32,689 nucleotides of DNA from Clostridia bacterium (lineage in GTDB: Bacteria; Bacillota; Clostridia; Oscillospirales; Acutalibacteraceae), in the NCBI GenBank assembly GCA_017518415.1, contig JAFWVC010000056.1, forward strand, positions 1 through 32,689. The letters run 5' to 3'. The notes beneath the pieces are model-generated. The model was not told the DNA's origin. It ran no database searches and saw nothing but the letters and a program-made list of their open reading frames with translations. Both the position numbers and the translations under genes were made by a program. Positions 31,928-32,689 of this stretch are shown in pieces; position 1 is the stretch's first letter, and the number at the start of each line of letters is the position of its first letter.

Positions 31928-32689
31928 ATGAAAGGACGCGTTACAATGGCGGATATCGCCGAAAAGCTGGGCCTTTCCAAAGGCGTGGTATCCCGCGCGC
32001 TGCGGGACCAGTACGGCGTCAACCCCAACACCAAGAACCGGATCGTCAGCACGGCGCTGGAGATGGGGTATAACTTCAAGAGCCTGCACAGCCGGCGCGA
32101 TACCGCGCCCGTGCCGATGGACCGCATCTGCGTGATCATCAACCGCAGCGACTATCTGAACGACCCGTTTTACGGGGAGATCCTCGCCGGGGTGGAAAAT
32201 GCGCTCAGCGAGCGGCGGTACGAGTTTTATCTGTCCGTGCTGGAGAATATATCGGTCGAACAGCTGGCCGACACGCTGGCCCACACGAAGGCCAGGGGGA
32301 TCATCATGATCGGGCTGTTCCTGTTCTCCAATATTGCGGAGACTATGTCGCACGAGCTCCCCGTCGTGCTGGTGGACGCATGCCTGATCCACCTGTATGT
32401 CGACCGGGTGTTCTGCAACAACTTCATGGCCGGGTATGAGGCGACCAGGCACCTGATCGACGCCGGGCACCGGCGGCTTGCCTTTATCGGCGACGTCGCT
32501 TTTTCCGGCGTGATGGAGGAGCGGTACCGCGGGTACCGGCACACGCTGGCGACCTATCCCGCCCCCGGCGCGAATGAGTATGAGGACCTGAGCGTGCTCG
32601 ACCGGCACGGCGACGAGTGGCCGCCCGCCCTCATGACCAATGAGGCGGCCCTGGCCCGGATGCTGGAAACGGCGCCCAAGCCGATCGGC
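31928..32689 (+). CDS. LacI/GalR-family transcriptional regulator (3' end outside window)
   Basis: The frame is open to the end of the window (254 codons). The ATG has GAGGAGG 7 bases upstream. The N-terminal helix-turn-helix MADIAEKLGLSKGVVSRALR (residues 7-26) and the hinge-type segment NPNTKNRIVSTALEMGYNF are textbook LacI-family. The ligand domain starts at RICVIINRSDYLNDPFYGEI (about 67-86), with VVLVDACLI, AGYEATRHLIDAGHRRLAFIGD (typical 'G-H-R-R-I-A-F-I-G' pattern) following. It probably binds a sugar released from the imported glycan and represses the operon and perhaps the divergent alpha-galactosidase gene (inference). It is the last visible gene of the operon. Confidence 0.93.
   Translation, partial: MKGRVTMADIAEKLGLSKGVVSRALRDQYGVNPNTKNRIVSTALEMGYNFKSLHSRRDTAPVPMDRICVIINRSDYLNDPFYGEILAGVENALSERRYEFYLSVLENISVEQLADTLAHTKARGIIMIGLFLFSNIAETMSHELPVVLVDACLIHLYVDRVFCNNFMAGYEATRHLIDAGHRRLAFIGDVAFSGVMEERYRGYRHTLATYPAPGANEYEDLSVLDRHGDEWPPALMTNEAALARMLETAPKPIG

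Overview
The window looks like a chromosomal piece of a GC-rich Gram-positive Clostridia, probably an Oscillospiraceae/Ruminococcaceae-type gut bacterium. This is inferred from gene content: lipoproteins, a CpsC/CpsD/CpsB phosphoregulatory triad, a greA-lysS pair, MsmX-type sugar importers that lack their own ATPase, AGGAGG ribosome sites and consensus sigma-A promoters with 17-base spacers. No RNA genes, IS elements or CRISPR arrays were seen.

Layout. 1-1941: the 3' part of a membrane-anchored HtrA-like protease, then a SLOG/DUF1273 protein. 2016-3653: a probable lipoprotein esterase. 3725-4620 (minus): a BspA-like leucine-rich-repeat surface protein. 4637-7949 (minus): the ilvB-ilvN-ilvC operon for branched-chain amino acids, with a strong promoter and a short leader. 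8074-8640: rpiB. 8643-11047 (minus): a cpsC-cpsD-cpsB triad with no polysaccharide genes after it. 11089-12246: a VanZ-like protein and a LUD-domain protein. 12251-14843: greA and lysS from a perfect consensus promoter; the lysyl-tRNA synthetase carries an extra C-terminal tRNA-binding domain. 14850-16950: an AT-richer island with two unrecognised genes and a nearly exact ~127-base duplication of one gene's 3' end plus terminator. 16966-18591 (minus): a GH36/clan-D alpha-galactosidase-like enzyme.

18762-32689 is the most striking part: one long plus-strand operon, divergent from the alpha-galactosidase gene. Its order is a giant solute-binding protein with two carbohydrate-binding-like modules, a MalF/MalG-type permease pair, an NHL-TPR-Yip1 membrane protein, a DUF5696-like glycosidase-like secreted protein with a Pro-Glu tail, a second permease pair, a conventional lipoprotein solute-binding protein, and a LacI-type regulator cut off by the window end. 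It encodes two complete sets of binding protein and permeases but no ATPase. I read it as a composite glycan-capture and import machine of unknown substrate. The alpha-galactosidase next door hints at an alpha-galactoside-containing glycan, but that is inference only.

Large open frames lying opposite real genes are by-products of the GC-rich codon use and were left out.
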